From positions 29,762,311-29,826,310 of the forward strand of contig CM068835.1 of NCBI GenBank assembly GCA_028554795.2: a stretch of 64,000 bases of DNA. The letters run 5' to 3'. Both the position numbers and the translations under genes were made by a program. The stretch's first letter is position 1. Every line of letters begins with the position of its first letter. This DNA is from Sinohyriopsis cumingii. Its lineage: Eukaryota > Mollusca > Bivalvia > Unionida > Unionidae. Below the pieces are notes generated by a model. That model saw only the letters and a program-made list of their open reading frames with translations, was not told where the DNA came from and ran no database searches. This document shows, one piece after another, positions 1 through 13,600 of the stretch.

Positions 1-770
1 TAAAACATATTTACAAGTTTGAATTGAGATCTGGTTTTATGGGATTTTTAAAGCATAAAATTGAAATCTGGGGACAAAATTTCTTTAGGTATTTTGAGTT
101 GTGGGGTTTTAGTTTACTGAGGAAAAATTATATTAAAGAAGGAAATGTTCAATGCTGGAAAGAAGTGTTCACTTTGCATATTATTTGTTTCTCTGTCCAG
201 TTTGATGTGGAATTTTGTAGTAACAGGATAGATAGTTCCATGGCACAACGAAAATGACGGACTTTACTAAGTCTTGAACTTAAGGTATAGCTAATGGCAA
301 AATGTAATGTGTTAAACTAAGTCTGTTGTCTGATTTCCAGTTACTTAGTGTAGTCCCAATATACAGTAACCCATCTCTTGAATGCAAACCCCCCTTAGCT
401 TTATTCAGACAGAATTACATGCTCCTGATGACTTTGTGTTCAAAAGTATCCATCTAGTGCAACCAGTGGTCAGCATATTATTGCAAAAACTGTCAGATTT
501 ACCCCTTGCAAATGGGCACATAATGGGGTTCACACATTGAAATTTCATGAATATTTGTTTGTTTCTAAACTGTACACATTGACACAAGTTCAAGCATATC
601 AACAGTAACTACCTTTCATCTATACAGATATGTGTGCCAATTGTCCTTCAATGTTAGGTTTTGTCACATTGATAATTACTGGCTGACATTACTACTTTTT
701 CATAATCTTTACTTATTTAAATCATTATGTGTCTTTAATATACATCCAGAATAAATCGGATTATGTTTAA
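1..770. other. non-coding flank, no feature seen
   Basis: AT-rich sequence with no exon-like open frame, RNA gene or clear repeat. It is either an upstream intron of GH3 gene 1, whose 5' exons are outside the window, or unrelated flank. Confidence 0.5.
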
Positions 771-1260
771 GTTATCTCTTGTTACAAGCTTGACAGGAGA
801 TAATTTATATGAGATACTGAATGGACATCAGTGACCATTCAAAGTCGTGGCAGTTATCTCTTGTTACAAACTTGACATCAAATACTTGATATCAGATACT
901 GAAGGGTCTTCAGTGATTATTCAAAGTCCTGGCAGTTATCTCTTGGTACAAGCTTGACATCAAATACTTGATATGAGATACTGAGGGGTCTTCAGTGATT
1001 ATTCAAAGTCCTGGCAGTTATCTCTTGGTACAAGCTTGACATCAAATACTTGATATGAGATACTGAAGGGTCTTCAGTGATTATTCAAAGTCCTGGCAGT
1101 TATCTCTTGTTACAAGCTTGACATCAGATACTTGATATGAGATACTAAAGGGTCTTCAATGACCATTCAAAGTCCTGGCAGTTATCTCTTGGTACAAGCT
1201 TGACATAAATACTAAAGTGCCTTCAGTGAGAATTCAAAGTCATGGCAGTTATTTGCTGTT
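771..1260. repeat. 82-bp minisatellite, about 6 copies
   Basis: The phrase GTTATCTCTTG.TACAAGCTTG recurs at 771, 853, 935, 1017, 1099 and 1181, an exact 82-bp spacing, and a shortened last copy starts near 1248. Each unit also carries a CTTCAGTGATTATTCAAAGTC core. Copies differ by a few substitutions, so the array is moderately old. Confidence 0.9.
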
Positions 1261-3280
1261 ACATTGTACTTAGTAACATAAGCTGTATTGACAATTGCAA
1301 ATGAAATGTATTTCCATGTTAATAACTAACAAGAAATAAATATTTGCAGATATTTTTTTAATTTCCTTCATTTGTGTTTATCATTGTTGTAATTTGTTTT
1401 TAAATTTTGTGGGAAATGTTTCTTTATTCCTGTATTTATCATATATTTAATTTGTGAATAACGTTACTGTATTCCTACATTTTTCCTGAATTTTGGGGAA
1501 AGGTTCCTGTATTCCTATATTTGTGGCATCAAAATCAGCTGGGCATAGGGGTACAAGGGGTCATTTGGTTATGGAAACTGAGTTGAAGCATTCTTCAGCA
1601 CTTTTCATTGCATGCATTAATGTTTAGATTTTTTTTATGTCTTTAACTTATATTCTTATAAGTCGTTTTTTTATATACTGGAAATTCAATTTGTTCATAG
1701 TTGGGGGTTGTCTTATAAGTGTGACAAACAAATAAATTTGATAAAGCTAGGAGTAACTAGAGATGCCTGAAGTACACAAAAATACTGTAAATTCAAATAT
1801 TTGTATGTTAATGTCACTGTTCCCATTCAGAAAGGTATGCACTTTTAATCCATTTCTTTACAGTATTGATTACATAATACTTGTATCTACAGTTACTGTA
1901 TTTAGATTTTAGTAATTTGAAAATTTATGGGTAAGTGAAACACTGCTTACTGCAAAGTGAAATCTCCGTCAGTGTTGTTTACCATGGGTTTTTTCTATTA
2001 GATATTTTTCTTTCATTTTTGTGCAAGTCTAATTAACCTGTACTTGTATTAATATTTGTGTTTTGCTGTATAAACACTGTGTTTGATACAATTAATGTTT
2101 TAATTGAATTTCTGTTTTCCTTTTCAATAAGTTAGATCTAATTTGCAAATGATTTTCCCAAGTTTTCTGCCAGTGTGCATGGGTGATAAGCTCTTGGCTT
2201 GTAATGGCAGCACTAACTTTGTTTTCAAGTTGACAATCTTTTTGATCAAGCTATGAATTTGATGCATGTACTTGTTCGATGCCAAGTAGAGTTGTACAAT
2301 TTCCTGTGCATGTTTGATCCTAAACCCATAGCTGTGAAGGCAGTACCCTTTTTGTTTTCCCATGTGACAACCCTTAGATTGAGCTATGAGTTTGATACTT
2401 GTTCATTGCCAAGTAATAGAGGGTGGTTGTTTGAACTCCAGTGATCTTGCCACAAAATTGAGACATGTTCATTTGCATCCTTTAATATATTTCACAGACT
2501 GTATGATTAAAGTGTTATTTACAGAGTCCAAACTCAGTCTATACGTAAGCACCGTATGACAGTGAATTTGAGAAAATGGAGATGTACAATATTTGCTATG
2601 ACTAGATGATGTTGGAGGATTTCAAAACTTTATCAGTCATTGAGGATGACTTCTTGGACTTTGCACCATTTGACATGCGATAGTGACATTTATAGAATAC
2701 TGCAAATCATAAAACTGTGGACTTAACTTTTTTCATTGTTTGTCTGTAAAATGTGTGGAATTAATATATTTCTGTGTGGAATTAACATATTACTGTGTGG
2801 AATTAACATATTACTGTGAATAAGATCATTCTGAACATATATATTTTTTAACGATATGTGACCTTTACTTGAATTCATGGATTTATCACATCACTGGATT
2901 AAAAATGTCAAACATGGATTTTAATGAATTTAATAAGGACAAATTGTAAGTTGTCAATTTATTTGTGACATATTCCACTCAGTAATATTATTGTATTTAT
3001 ACTGGTTTTGTCTTTATTTTTCCTATCTGTCTCTCTGTCCATCCAGTGTGCATTGTTTATTTTTCCAAATGCAACTCTGACACACTGATGACAAGTCACC
3101 TCTTCAGATGGACCAGACTTGCAAAACACACCCTGACTTATAGAATAGTCATGGAGAAATGTGCTTTTTATAGCCCTAAAAAGAAGGGACTGACTTATAG
3201 TTGAGTTGACTTATTATCAAGTATATATGGTAATTGTCATTATTTCTAAAAATATGCATTACCTCTTGAAATTTGAACAG
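1261..3280. other. non-coding stretch upstream of the first visible GH3 exon
   Basis: Mostly AT-rich intron-like DNA. A short array of a 21-bp unit (TGTGTGGAATTAACATATTAC, about 3-4 copies) lies at 2755-2820. Two diverged copies of a ~120-bp segment are seen around 2240-2300 and 2370-2430 (both contain GAGCTATGA/AAGCTATGA ..GTTTGAT..CTTGTTC..TGCCAAGTA). Phrases such as CTTATAAGTCG (1658) and GACTTATAG (3135, 3191) resemble MITE-like fragments elsewhere in the window. No exon of the GH3 N-terminal domain is visible. Confidence 0.5.
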
Positions 3281-3503
3281 ATTGTGGGACCCATGGCAGA
3301 CAATCTTGAGCAACTGTTTGGAGACTATCATGCTGAAATCAATCCCAGGTACTCTTTGACCCCATTACAAGGTCTTAGCAACCTTGCTTCCAATGTCAAC
3401 TATGCTGCTGGTTGCATTGACAACAGATGTACAAATTACTCAGCCGCTGACATACAGAAAGCAGTGCCTGGAACACAGCTGGTCATTGTATGTCTTGGGA
3501 CAG
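3281..3503 (+). CDS. GH3 gene 1, exon encoding start of alpha/beta sandwich domain
   Basis: The acceptor is TTTGAACAG|ATT and the donor ACAG|GTAAGC. The exon begins in phase 0 with IVGPMADN, the family 'VxGPxAdn' strand that opens the C-terminal sandwich, followed by LFGDYHAEINPRY and TPLQGLSNLA, and a Cys-rich loop (GCIDNRCTNYS). It ends in VIVCLGTG after one base of a codon. An open frame extends upstream to 3206, but only the part after the AG matches the family, so I start the exon at 3281. Confidence 0.88.
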
Positions 3504-6500
3504 GTAAGCTTGAAGCAAATTTGATTTCAGGAAATATAACTGCAGTCTTAAGGATTTGTAGCCTGTTATGGTGTTATGTTTGAATATTTGCTGTGGTGTC
3601 ATCGTGAAATATTAACATTCATAACTGATTTGGTTTGAATCAGAAGCCATGAAGCCATAACTTTCACCAAAGTCAGTAAACAGTTGTGACCAGTTTGTAA
3701 ATAGACTTGTCCGCTATGCTGTTGAATTCCTAACCTGTGAAACCCTTCTACAGAGTGGATGTCATTTCAGACAACACTTAGAAAAGATAGATATTTTTAA
3801 TTTTTTATAGCCGATTAAAACATAGACTGTATGGGCGTCAATGAAAACATAGAATGTATGGGAGTCAATGAAAACATAGAATATATGGGAGAACTATTTG
3901 AGTGGTACTCTCAAAACTATTTTCCTATATTGAGGAATGATATATAGTTTGCCAAAAACTGGCCCTGCTTTCACAAAAGATGCATATTTTTATTATGTAC
4001 TTTTTTAATCAGCTTATACATTTATATATCTCTATAGAATTAAGAGAATAGGTCCAAGAATAGAACCCTCTGGTAACACTAAATTAAAGATCATCTGGGC
4101 TGGAATGTTTTCGTTTTATGGACACAGTTTGTTTCCTGTCAGCTAAATATGTCGTAAACCATTTTAAGGCAGTATCGTGAATGCTAAATATAAGCTGGAG
4201 TGAGTGAAGTAATATATATTGGTCTGCTGTGTCAAATGCTACTGACAAGTCAAGGAGGTTGAGGACTGTAATATTTCCACTAAGCAAAGAGAAGATCATT
4301 ACCTATTTTCAGAAGGGCAGTTTTGGTGCTGTGACAAGGGCAATATGCAAAATGTAAATTGTTGATAAGACTAAATTCAGATTAGATACAAGTTGGGGCA
4401 GAAAAACATTTTCTGAAATATTTTTATATGAATAGAAGGGTAGAAACACGGCCAAGCATTTATTTTTTCAACAGAGGCTTTACAATTAAAAAATGATGGG
4501 AATTCCCTGCATGAGAGACAAGTATTAATAGCATCAGTTAGTAAAGGCATGTATTGAATGTAAACACTCAAGCAGCATCAATGTCAGAATCAGATTAAAT
4601 TAAGATGACTTCAGGGTGCTCTTTGTCTAGAATATATGTAAGAAATCCATAGACAGGACAGGTTCAGATGCTGTTAAAGGTTGCCAATGAAATCCATAGA
4701 CAGGACAGGTTCAAATGCTATTAAAGGTTGCCATTGAAATCCATAGATAGGACAGGTTCAGATGCTATTAAAGGTTGCCATTGATATCCATAGACAGGAC
4801 AGGTTCAGATGCTATTAAAGGTTGCCATTGAAATCCTTAGGACAGGTTCAAATGCTATAAGAGGTTGCCATTGAAATTCATAGATAGGACAGGTTCAAAT
4901 GCTATTAAAGGTTGCCATTGAAATCCATAGACAGGACAGGTTCAAATGCTATTAAAAGTTGCCATTGAAATCCACAGACAGGACAGGTTCAAATGCTATT
5001 AAAGGTTGCCAATGAAATCCATAGACAGGACAGGTTCTAATGCTATTAAAGGTTGCCATTGAAATCCATAGACATGACAGGTTCAAATGCTGTTAAATGC
5101 TGCCATTGAATTCCATAGACAGGGCAGTTCAAATGCAATTAAAGGTTGCCATTGAAATCCATAGATAGGACAGGTTCAAATGCAGTTAAAGGTTGCCATT
5201 GAAATTCTGTATCACAACTGTATGGTGATGATGATTTGATTGAAATTGTGTTGTTAGGTTGATCTCTAATGGTTTGTACCTTGTCTTGGAAGAAATTTAC
5301 AAACAGGTCTAAAAGATCCTTCTTAGAGGAGGTCGTTGGAAGTGGTGTAGAGATATTCCTTTACATAAGCTTTTCACTTTTATTGAAAAGCTCTTTACAG
5401 CCTGACCTTTCAACGATCTGTGTGCTGAAGTTGGTTGATTTCACTGCATGAACAATGTTTTTGACATTCTTCTTAGCAGCTTTATAGATTTGCTTATGAC
5501 TAGTAAGAACAGATGAAAGCCAAAGCTTCTCAACTTTAATGCACTGTTTTAGAGCTGGTCCCTAACACTACTACACCATGGAAAATACTTCTGAATGGAT
5601 ACTCTGCACTTGGTTGCTGTGGAATGTTTGTCAAGCAATGAATACAAGCACATTAGTTCTATGAAGAATTCAGTCTAAAACGTGACATTCAGAAATATCT
5701 AAATGTGAATTTCAAATTTGAGTATTTGCTAGAAAGTATTCTTATTTGAAGATTCAAATATTCTTTTTAGCACTATTTCTTTGTGCTGTTGATCATTTGA
5801 GTCAATGTACCAATCTATATCATTTGTGTTATCTATCATTGAAGTAAATGTACCAGTCTGTATTATTTGTATTGTCTTTAATGTACCAGTCTGTATTATT
5901 TGTTTTGTCTATCATTTGAGTAAATGTACCAATCCATATCATTTGTATTGTCTATCACTGGAGTAAATGTACCAGTCTGTATTATTTGTATTGTCTTTCA
6001 TTGGAGTAAATGTTCCAGTCTGTATTATTTGTATTGTCTATCATTTGAGTAAATGCAATAATCCTTATCATTTGCATTGTCTATCACTGGAGTAAATGTA
6101 CCAGTCTGTTTTATTTGTATTGTCTTTAATATACCAGTCTGTATTATTTGTATTATCTATCATTTGAGTAAATGTACCAATCCATATTATTTGTATTGTC
6201 TATCACTGGAGTAAATGTACCAGTCTGTATTATTTGTATTGTCTTTCATTGGAGCAAATGTACCAGTCTGTATTATTTGTATTGTCTATCATTTGAGTAA
6301 ATGTACCAATCCATATCATTTGTATTGTCTATCATTTTGATTAATATGCCAAATCCAGATTATTTATATTATGTACCAATTTTTTTTTAATATGACAAAA
6401 ATGCAAGTTTTCAGGAAACCTCTCATTATAAAAGACATGACTTGAACCTGGCACTGTTTATTCAGTGGCCCTTACAAACAGGTTTCATTATACTATATAG

Positions 6501-9500
6501 AGGACACCTGTTCATTTATGAATTCACAGTAAAGGTCAACTGTCCAAGAGATGATACCCCTCCCCCAGAATGTATTAGACCCAATTTCACTACAGTCAGT
6601 ACAATTTGAAAGTATATGGATCACAAAGTAAGTAACTTATTTTTACCAAAAATAAAAGAAGGTGTGACTTGTTGTATCTTCAGGGGATGAGCTGGAATCT
6701 GAGGATAGGGACAGAGCCAACATGGAGTTACCTAGCAACCAGACACAGCTAATGTATGATGTCATGAAATACAGTAAGTACACAGAAGGTTTATCAGGTA
6801 ACACATTTATTACAGTACATACAAAATCATAAAGCATCTAGCAACATCACCCTATAATGTCATAAACAATATAAATATTGTAACATCTAGCAATATCATC
6901 AAGTAGCATTATTTATAAGCAATACAATATTGTAGTCTAACGATGTCACCCTCTAAATCCACAAACAATACAATATTATAACATCTAACATCATCATCCC
7001 ATAGCATCATAAGCAATATAAATATTGTAACATCTAACAACATCATCCCATAGCATCATAAGCAGTATAAATATTGTAACATTTAGCAGCATCACATAGT
7101 AATATTTTCAGTATAAATGACATTCTTTTATTGATTAAAAATGAATCTATTGAATCTTACCGAAAATGTTGTATACCACTTACACGTATAGATTAAACCT
7201 GAATCTATTGAATCTTATTAGAAATGTGGTATATCACTTACATGTATAGATTAAAAATGAATCTATTGAATCTTATTAGAAATGTGGTATACCACTTACA
7301 TGTATAGATTAAAAATGAATCTATTGAATCTTATTGGAAATGTGGTATACCACTTACATGTATAGATTAAAAATGAATCTATTGAATCTTATTGGAAATG
7401 TGGTATACCACTTACACGTATAGATTAAAAATGAATCTATTGAATATTATTGGAAATGTGGTATACCACTTACATGTATTTCCAGCAGCTTGTCATGGCA
7501 TCATATTAAATCTATTTCATAAGTTTCATATCAAATGAACTTTGACAGAAAATCCTTGACTTTTTCCATATTGATACAGAAGTAAAACTCCTTAAGGTAA
7601 CACTGATATAAAGCAGAGATTCTTCAAGATTTTGTAGGCTCAGATATTGTAGACTGCACAAGAAACATAGTTGACTCAAATGTAGTAGAATGTATATCTT
7701 AAGAAACAGGGCATAGTTGACTCAAATGTAGTAGAATGCATATCTTAAGAAACAGGGCATAGTTGACTCAAATGTAGTAGAATGCACATCTTAAGAAACA
7801 GGGCATAGTTGACTCAAATGTAGTAGAATGCACATCTTAAGAAACAGGGCATAGTTGACTCAAATGTAGTAGAATGCACATCTTAAGAAACAGGGCATAG
7901 TTGACTCAAATGTAGTAGAATGCACATCTTAAGAAACAGGGCATAGTTGACTCAAATGTAGTAGAATGCACATCTTAAGAAACGGGGCATAGTTGACTCA
8001 AATGTAGTAGAATGCACATCTTAAGAAACAGGGCATAGTTTGTTGAACCCAATATGTTAGACTGCACATCCTAAGAAACAGGCATAGTTGACTCAAATTT
8101 AGTAGAATGCACATCTTAAGAAACAGGGCATAGTTTGTTGAACCCAGTATATTAGACTGCACATCCTAAGTAACAGGCATAGTTGACTCACATGTGGTAG
8201 ACTGCACATCTTAAGAAACAGGGCATAGTTTGTTGTACAATTGTAGTAATAATCTCTAGTATAAATGATTTTCATATACTGATTTTCATACACTGATTTT
8301 AGCAGAGCTTTGCGAAAATATACCATATTTGACCTAATGCTCTCTCGTACCTTAATAAACACACATTTGAATCAAAACTCAGATAAAATATATATACCAA
8401 ATTCGGCGGCCTGTAAGTCGATGCAGAGTATAAGTCAGATAAGCAAATTTGGTAAATTTTCATCATTCATCCATATATAGGTTGATGCTGAGTAATTAGG
8501 CCAGATCAATACCTTGGCTTCACACAGCATCGAGAATTTTATTTTACCTTTAACTCAGTAAGTAACCTTTATGGTCTGGATCAATAAATTTAACTAAAAA
8601 TACTTAAATTTGTTTCACACAAAGTATTTTAAATGTATTATGTATTTTTAGCTACATATAATAACACTGACCTGAAAATTTATTGAGTTATAGATAGGGT
8701 AAAATTTGCGATGCTGTGTGGAATTAAACTATAATAACTTCCGGTTTCATAAATATTAAAAGTATCACTATACTATTTGAGATTACCATCAATAAGGAAA
8801 TTGCATCATTAATGCTAAAATGTTTTTGCTACATTTTTGGGAGGAGAGAGATGCTTATGAATTCCCTTGCATTTTTCTTCTTGCACTTGTGATCAAAATA
8901 AAATATGGCCCAATATATATGAGACAGAGAGAGAGATATTCCAGGTCTAAATGTTTTTTTCACCTTATTGCCCCTGTTTAGCTGAAGCTTTTGTCAAAGA
9001 GAGAAAAATTAATAAATTAAATAGTAAATGTAAACTATGAAAATACATACCATACTCTTTCAGGGTTTGAATATTCACAGTAGTTATATCCATATCATCT
9101 CCATTTACTAGGTTAAATCCCAAGAATGACCATTTAGCATGGTGTCTAATTTTCTTTGCAAGTATAACGACCTCTCCATTCCCAACAAATAAGATTATTG
9201 TTTTAAAGTGCATGTACTCTTCCTGTACTTAGGAAGCAAGTTTTTGATCTTTGCTCATGCTATATGTTACATTAAATTGCTGTCAGTCCTGACGGCAAGT
9301 TCAAAAGATGTCACTGGTTGAGAAATTTACAAGAGTAACCACCTTGCATTTCCTTTCATTATATGGTACCATATTCATAATACCCATGGTTAGCCTCATT
9401 TCCCTATTGGTAGCCTCACTAATCTGATCTGGTCTGCCAAATCTTGACCTCAAATAGGTGTTAGTTTTGGAAGACCTGATTACAGCTGTAGCATATTTAA

Positions 9501-10617
9501 TTACCATGCAGATACCACTTCAAAGCCATGTCATTCTTGGACAATTGAAGTGATAACTAAAACTAGAATTGCTACCTAGTGGTATTAATTGATAATGATA
9601 TATGGTACTACACTTTTGTACATGAGAATGATCATAGTCATCAAGTAAGTGGGCAATACAGGTTACCGTACAATTGTCAAGACATATCTCTCTTTCATTT
9701 TCTTTCTCTCTCTCTCTTTCATAATGGGGCATAATTTTTATTTGATCATGAGGTGCAGTAAGAAAATTGTGATCGAATATCTGTCTTTGTCATGGTTATT
9801 CATCTTCTAACTTGTCAATTTTAACGCACTTGTATAAAATTTAAACAAGGTATATTACAAACATATAGTACTAATGCATGCTGCTTTAGTGCAATTACAT
9901 CTGATGTAAGTTAATTTTCAATACTGATGATCATGTAATTGTTTAAAATCCTTCTCATTGTGGAGTTCTATATTTTTTCATGCACGATCTCTTTCCCAAA
10001 ATGAAATATGTTTTTACACATTATTATTTGTACTTTTGAAGCATTTTTTCTATACAAGAAATTATGTGACATACAATAAAGTGATTTTAATGACAAAATC
10101 TGTATATAAGTCGATTCATAGTATAGGATGAAGCTAAGATTTTCTAATCAAAAAGTATTAATTTATTGGCCGGCAAATATGGTATTACTCCATGTGCATG
10201 TCTATATCCAAGCGTGTCACATGGGGGAAGTGGTAACTAAATATTAGCCACAACCTTTTAAAATTTATCCACTCAATAATTGTATATGAATCTTTTCTCC
10301 TTTATTAAATTACCAGTTGCTGTTGCTAAAACATTATGTCTCCCCCACAGTACTTGCTGGGGAGGTATAAGAATCCAAACGTTTGCATGACATCATATAT
10401 CACCAGTCTAGCTTTTTGTAGGGTGAGAATCCAAAATCTTACATGACATCATATAACCAGTCAAGCTATTTTGAGCATGTTTTGCTCCACTGTTTATAAT
10501 GGATCACAAATTACTGACAAAAGTTATTTTCTATTTATCAGTTTTTTCATCCATCCATCCATATTTTTTGTTTCAAAGCTCCTTTTTATGTCTTTCTTTG
10601 CCTTTGAAATTATTTGT

Positions 10618-10670
<53 letters not shown>

Positions 10671-13600
10671 CAGTAGTTTACCCAATGAAATGTATATATA
10701 TTATAATCAATAGTGTACCCAATGAAATTTAAAATGCTCTTTTTTTCACTTTTGTAAGTTTTCTTAATTTTGTTTTTTGATGAACAGTTAAAAAATATAT
10801 TGTGTTGTCTCATTACTGTCAGAGGAAAAGACTAAAGAAAATATAAAGTCATATAATAAAACAGTTATTGACTTTCGATTTTAGTTGCTGCAAGGATTTT
10901 TATCACCCCACCACCACCACCACCACTAAATGAGACTCACAAGGCCTGTGCCTTGAAAAAATGAATCCACCAAGGTTATGGCTAAGGAAAATGAAATCAC
11001 AGCAGGCAGTGGCCTTGAAAAAAAAAATCCCTCAAGGTTATGCCCTAGAAAATGAGATCCATCTGGGTTATGGCCTTGAAAAATGAGATCCACCAAGGTT
11101 ACGGCCAAGGAAAATGATATCTCCACTGGCAGTGGCCTAGAAAACGAGATCCCCCAAGGCTGTGTCCTAGGAAAATGAGATCCACCAAGGTTATGGCGAA
11201 GGAAAATGATATCCCCACTAGCAGTGGCCTAGAAAAATAAGATCCCCAAGGCTTTGTCATAGCAAAATAAGATCCACCATGATTATGTCCTAGAAAAATG
11301 AGATCAATCATGGTTACGTCCAAGAAAAATGATATCCACCAAGGTTATGTCCTAGAAAAATGAGAGCCACCAGTTAAGGTTATGGCCAAGGAAAATGAGA
11401 TCCCCCAAGGCTTTGTCCTAGAAAAATAAGATCCCCTAAGGCTTTGTCATAGAAAAATAAGATCCACCAAGATTATGTCCTAGAAAAATGAGATCAATCA
11501 TGGTTACATCCAAGAAAAATGAGATCCATCATGGTTATGTCCAAGAAAAATGGGATCCATAATGGTTATGTCCAAGAAAAATGGGATCCGTCATGGTTAT
11601 GTCCAAGAAAAATGGGATCCACCAAAGCTATGGATTAGATCAATGAAATAATCCATGGTTATGGTGTCATTGAATATTGTTTTCTGGGTTTAACTCCTTG
11701 CAGCAATGTATCAGAAAGTCAGTATATTATATAATAATGCATAATATTGCACGTTGAAGGGATTACATTGAATATGGTAATCAAACTTGAAAGAGTGGAC
11801 TAAGGTAGAGTTCAGATTTTCTGGCAGTTTGATTTGATAAACCCTAGCCCCACTCGCCAACCATTTAATCAGGGTTTATACTTGATTTATTTAATACATT
11901 CTTTTTTAAATGAACAATCTGGAAGATAAGATAGCAGTGGCATAATTTTGACAAAGTCAGGAAACGTTTAAGATTCTAGAAGAATACTTTGAAACCATGT
12001 TTGTTCCCTCTCTCCCACATATCTAGGTTCAGGGACCCCCATCATTCTGATTCTTTTTAATGCTGGACCAGTAAACATCACAATGTTTGCTGAAGACATA
12101 AGAGTTTCCACCATATTGGAGTGTTTCTACCCAGCCCAGGCTACAGGAGAGGCCCTGTATAGGGTCTTTACCATGTTAGGACCAGGATCTAATCCTGCAG
12201 GACGACTTCCATACACCTGGTACCGCACTGCAGATCAGGTAATTACCTATGTTTATTCCAGGCATTTGTTAACGTAAGTGATAAATAGTGGTAACAAGAA
12301 GCAAGACCCTACCCTACCCCTACCAGTGTTCCTGTTCATACAACAATGTACATAAATCACATTAATAGCACTTAGCACATACAGAACACCATCCTGATCA
12401 CTGCGGTTCACATACAGAAGTTGAAGCCTGGCATGTGCACTAAATTAATTAAAGAACTGTATATGCACCTGTGCATTGTTGTTACTCAATTTCTACTGAT
12501 TTCTTAATGATAGCAAAGAAAACCCAATAAAACATGGCTGATATGTGCAATTTTTATCACACAGTGATCCTGAAAGGTAGACTGGCACCATGTCTATATT
12601 GTACTAATATGCCTTAAGTACACAGTACAGATCCAGAATGAAGAACGGAGACAAATAAAATAACTGAGTGGCATTTAGGACTTTCAAATAGAGACAATGT
12701 TATTCTTTAAGATTGTTTTTATTACAGAAAAAATGAGACCAATTTCATTCTGAGGATTAAAAACAACAGGAAGCTTTTATATTTGGATTTGTTAAATAAC
12801 TTTCAATTACTCTAGTGCAGTGATACTGTTTTTTTTCGCTCATAAAATGCACCTCCAATATATGTATTGTTCCCCCTTTGAGTAATGTAGGGGATACATT
12901 TTGTTTTTGTGAGTTTAACATGGGGGTACAAAAGCCCTCAATCCAAGGATGTATTGTTAACACTACCCCACCCATTTTACTATTGACCACCCACAACTTG
13001 GTTAGTATAGTAAAGACTTGCTTCTAGATGCTGTCTGATGGTGTTCTAGAAATCATCTTAAGTGTTAATTATTTTTCCTTTTCTTTCATCTGTCTGTTGT
13101 TATGATTCTATGGCCTTAAACTAAATAACAGAAAGAAGCAAAGCCAACAAGTTTAGTAAAATTAGAAAATTATTTATTTCTCTAAGTTGCAAAGTAAAAA
13201 TTTAAGAGGAACTTACAGTACAGTAGTCCCCCTCTTATAAGGCCACTCCTATTGCAGCAGGGAAGTGACTTTATAATGAGGGTGGCCTTTCTAAAGGGGG
13301 ATGACAAATGTGAATAGTAAATACATATGAAGAAAGTCACAAGTACATTTAATTCTAAAACATTCAATATTTTCGTTAAAAAATCACAAGCATGTTGTGA
13401 AATAAATTTAAAGCAAACTGTTTCATCATTTTCAAAATAATATTATGAATAACCATTGATATAATTTTAAAACTGTCTTTATAATTATGTTACAGATCAC
13501 ATCATCTGTCACTTTGTTGGTAACAGTCTAAAAAACAAACCAGTCTCGTCACAATTAAAAATATCCTTGCTATCATATCTCCTGCATATATCGTTTAGGC

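Noticed and set aside
3206..3280. Upstream part of the open frame before GH3 exon at 3281
   Set aside because: It contains AT-rich non-conserved sequence before a good AG acceptor; family similarity starts only at IVGPMADN.
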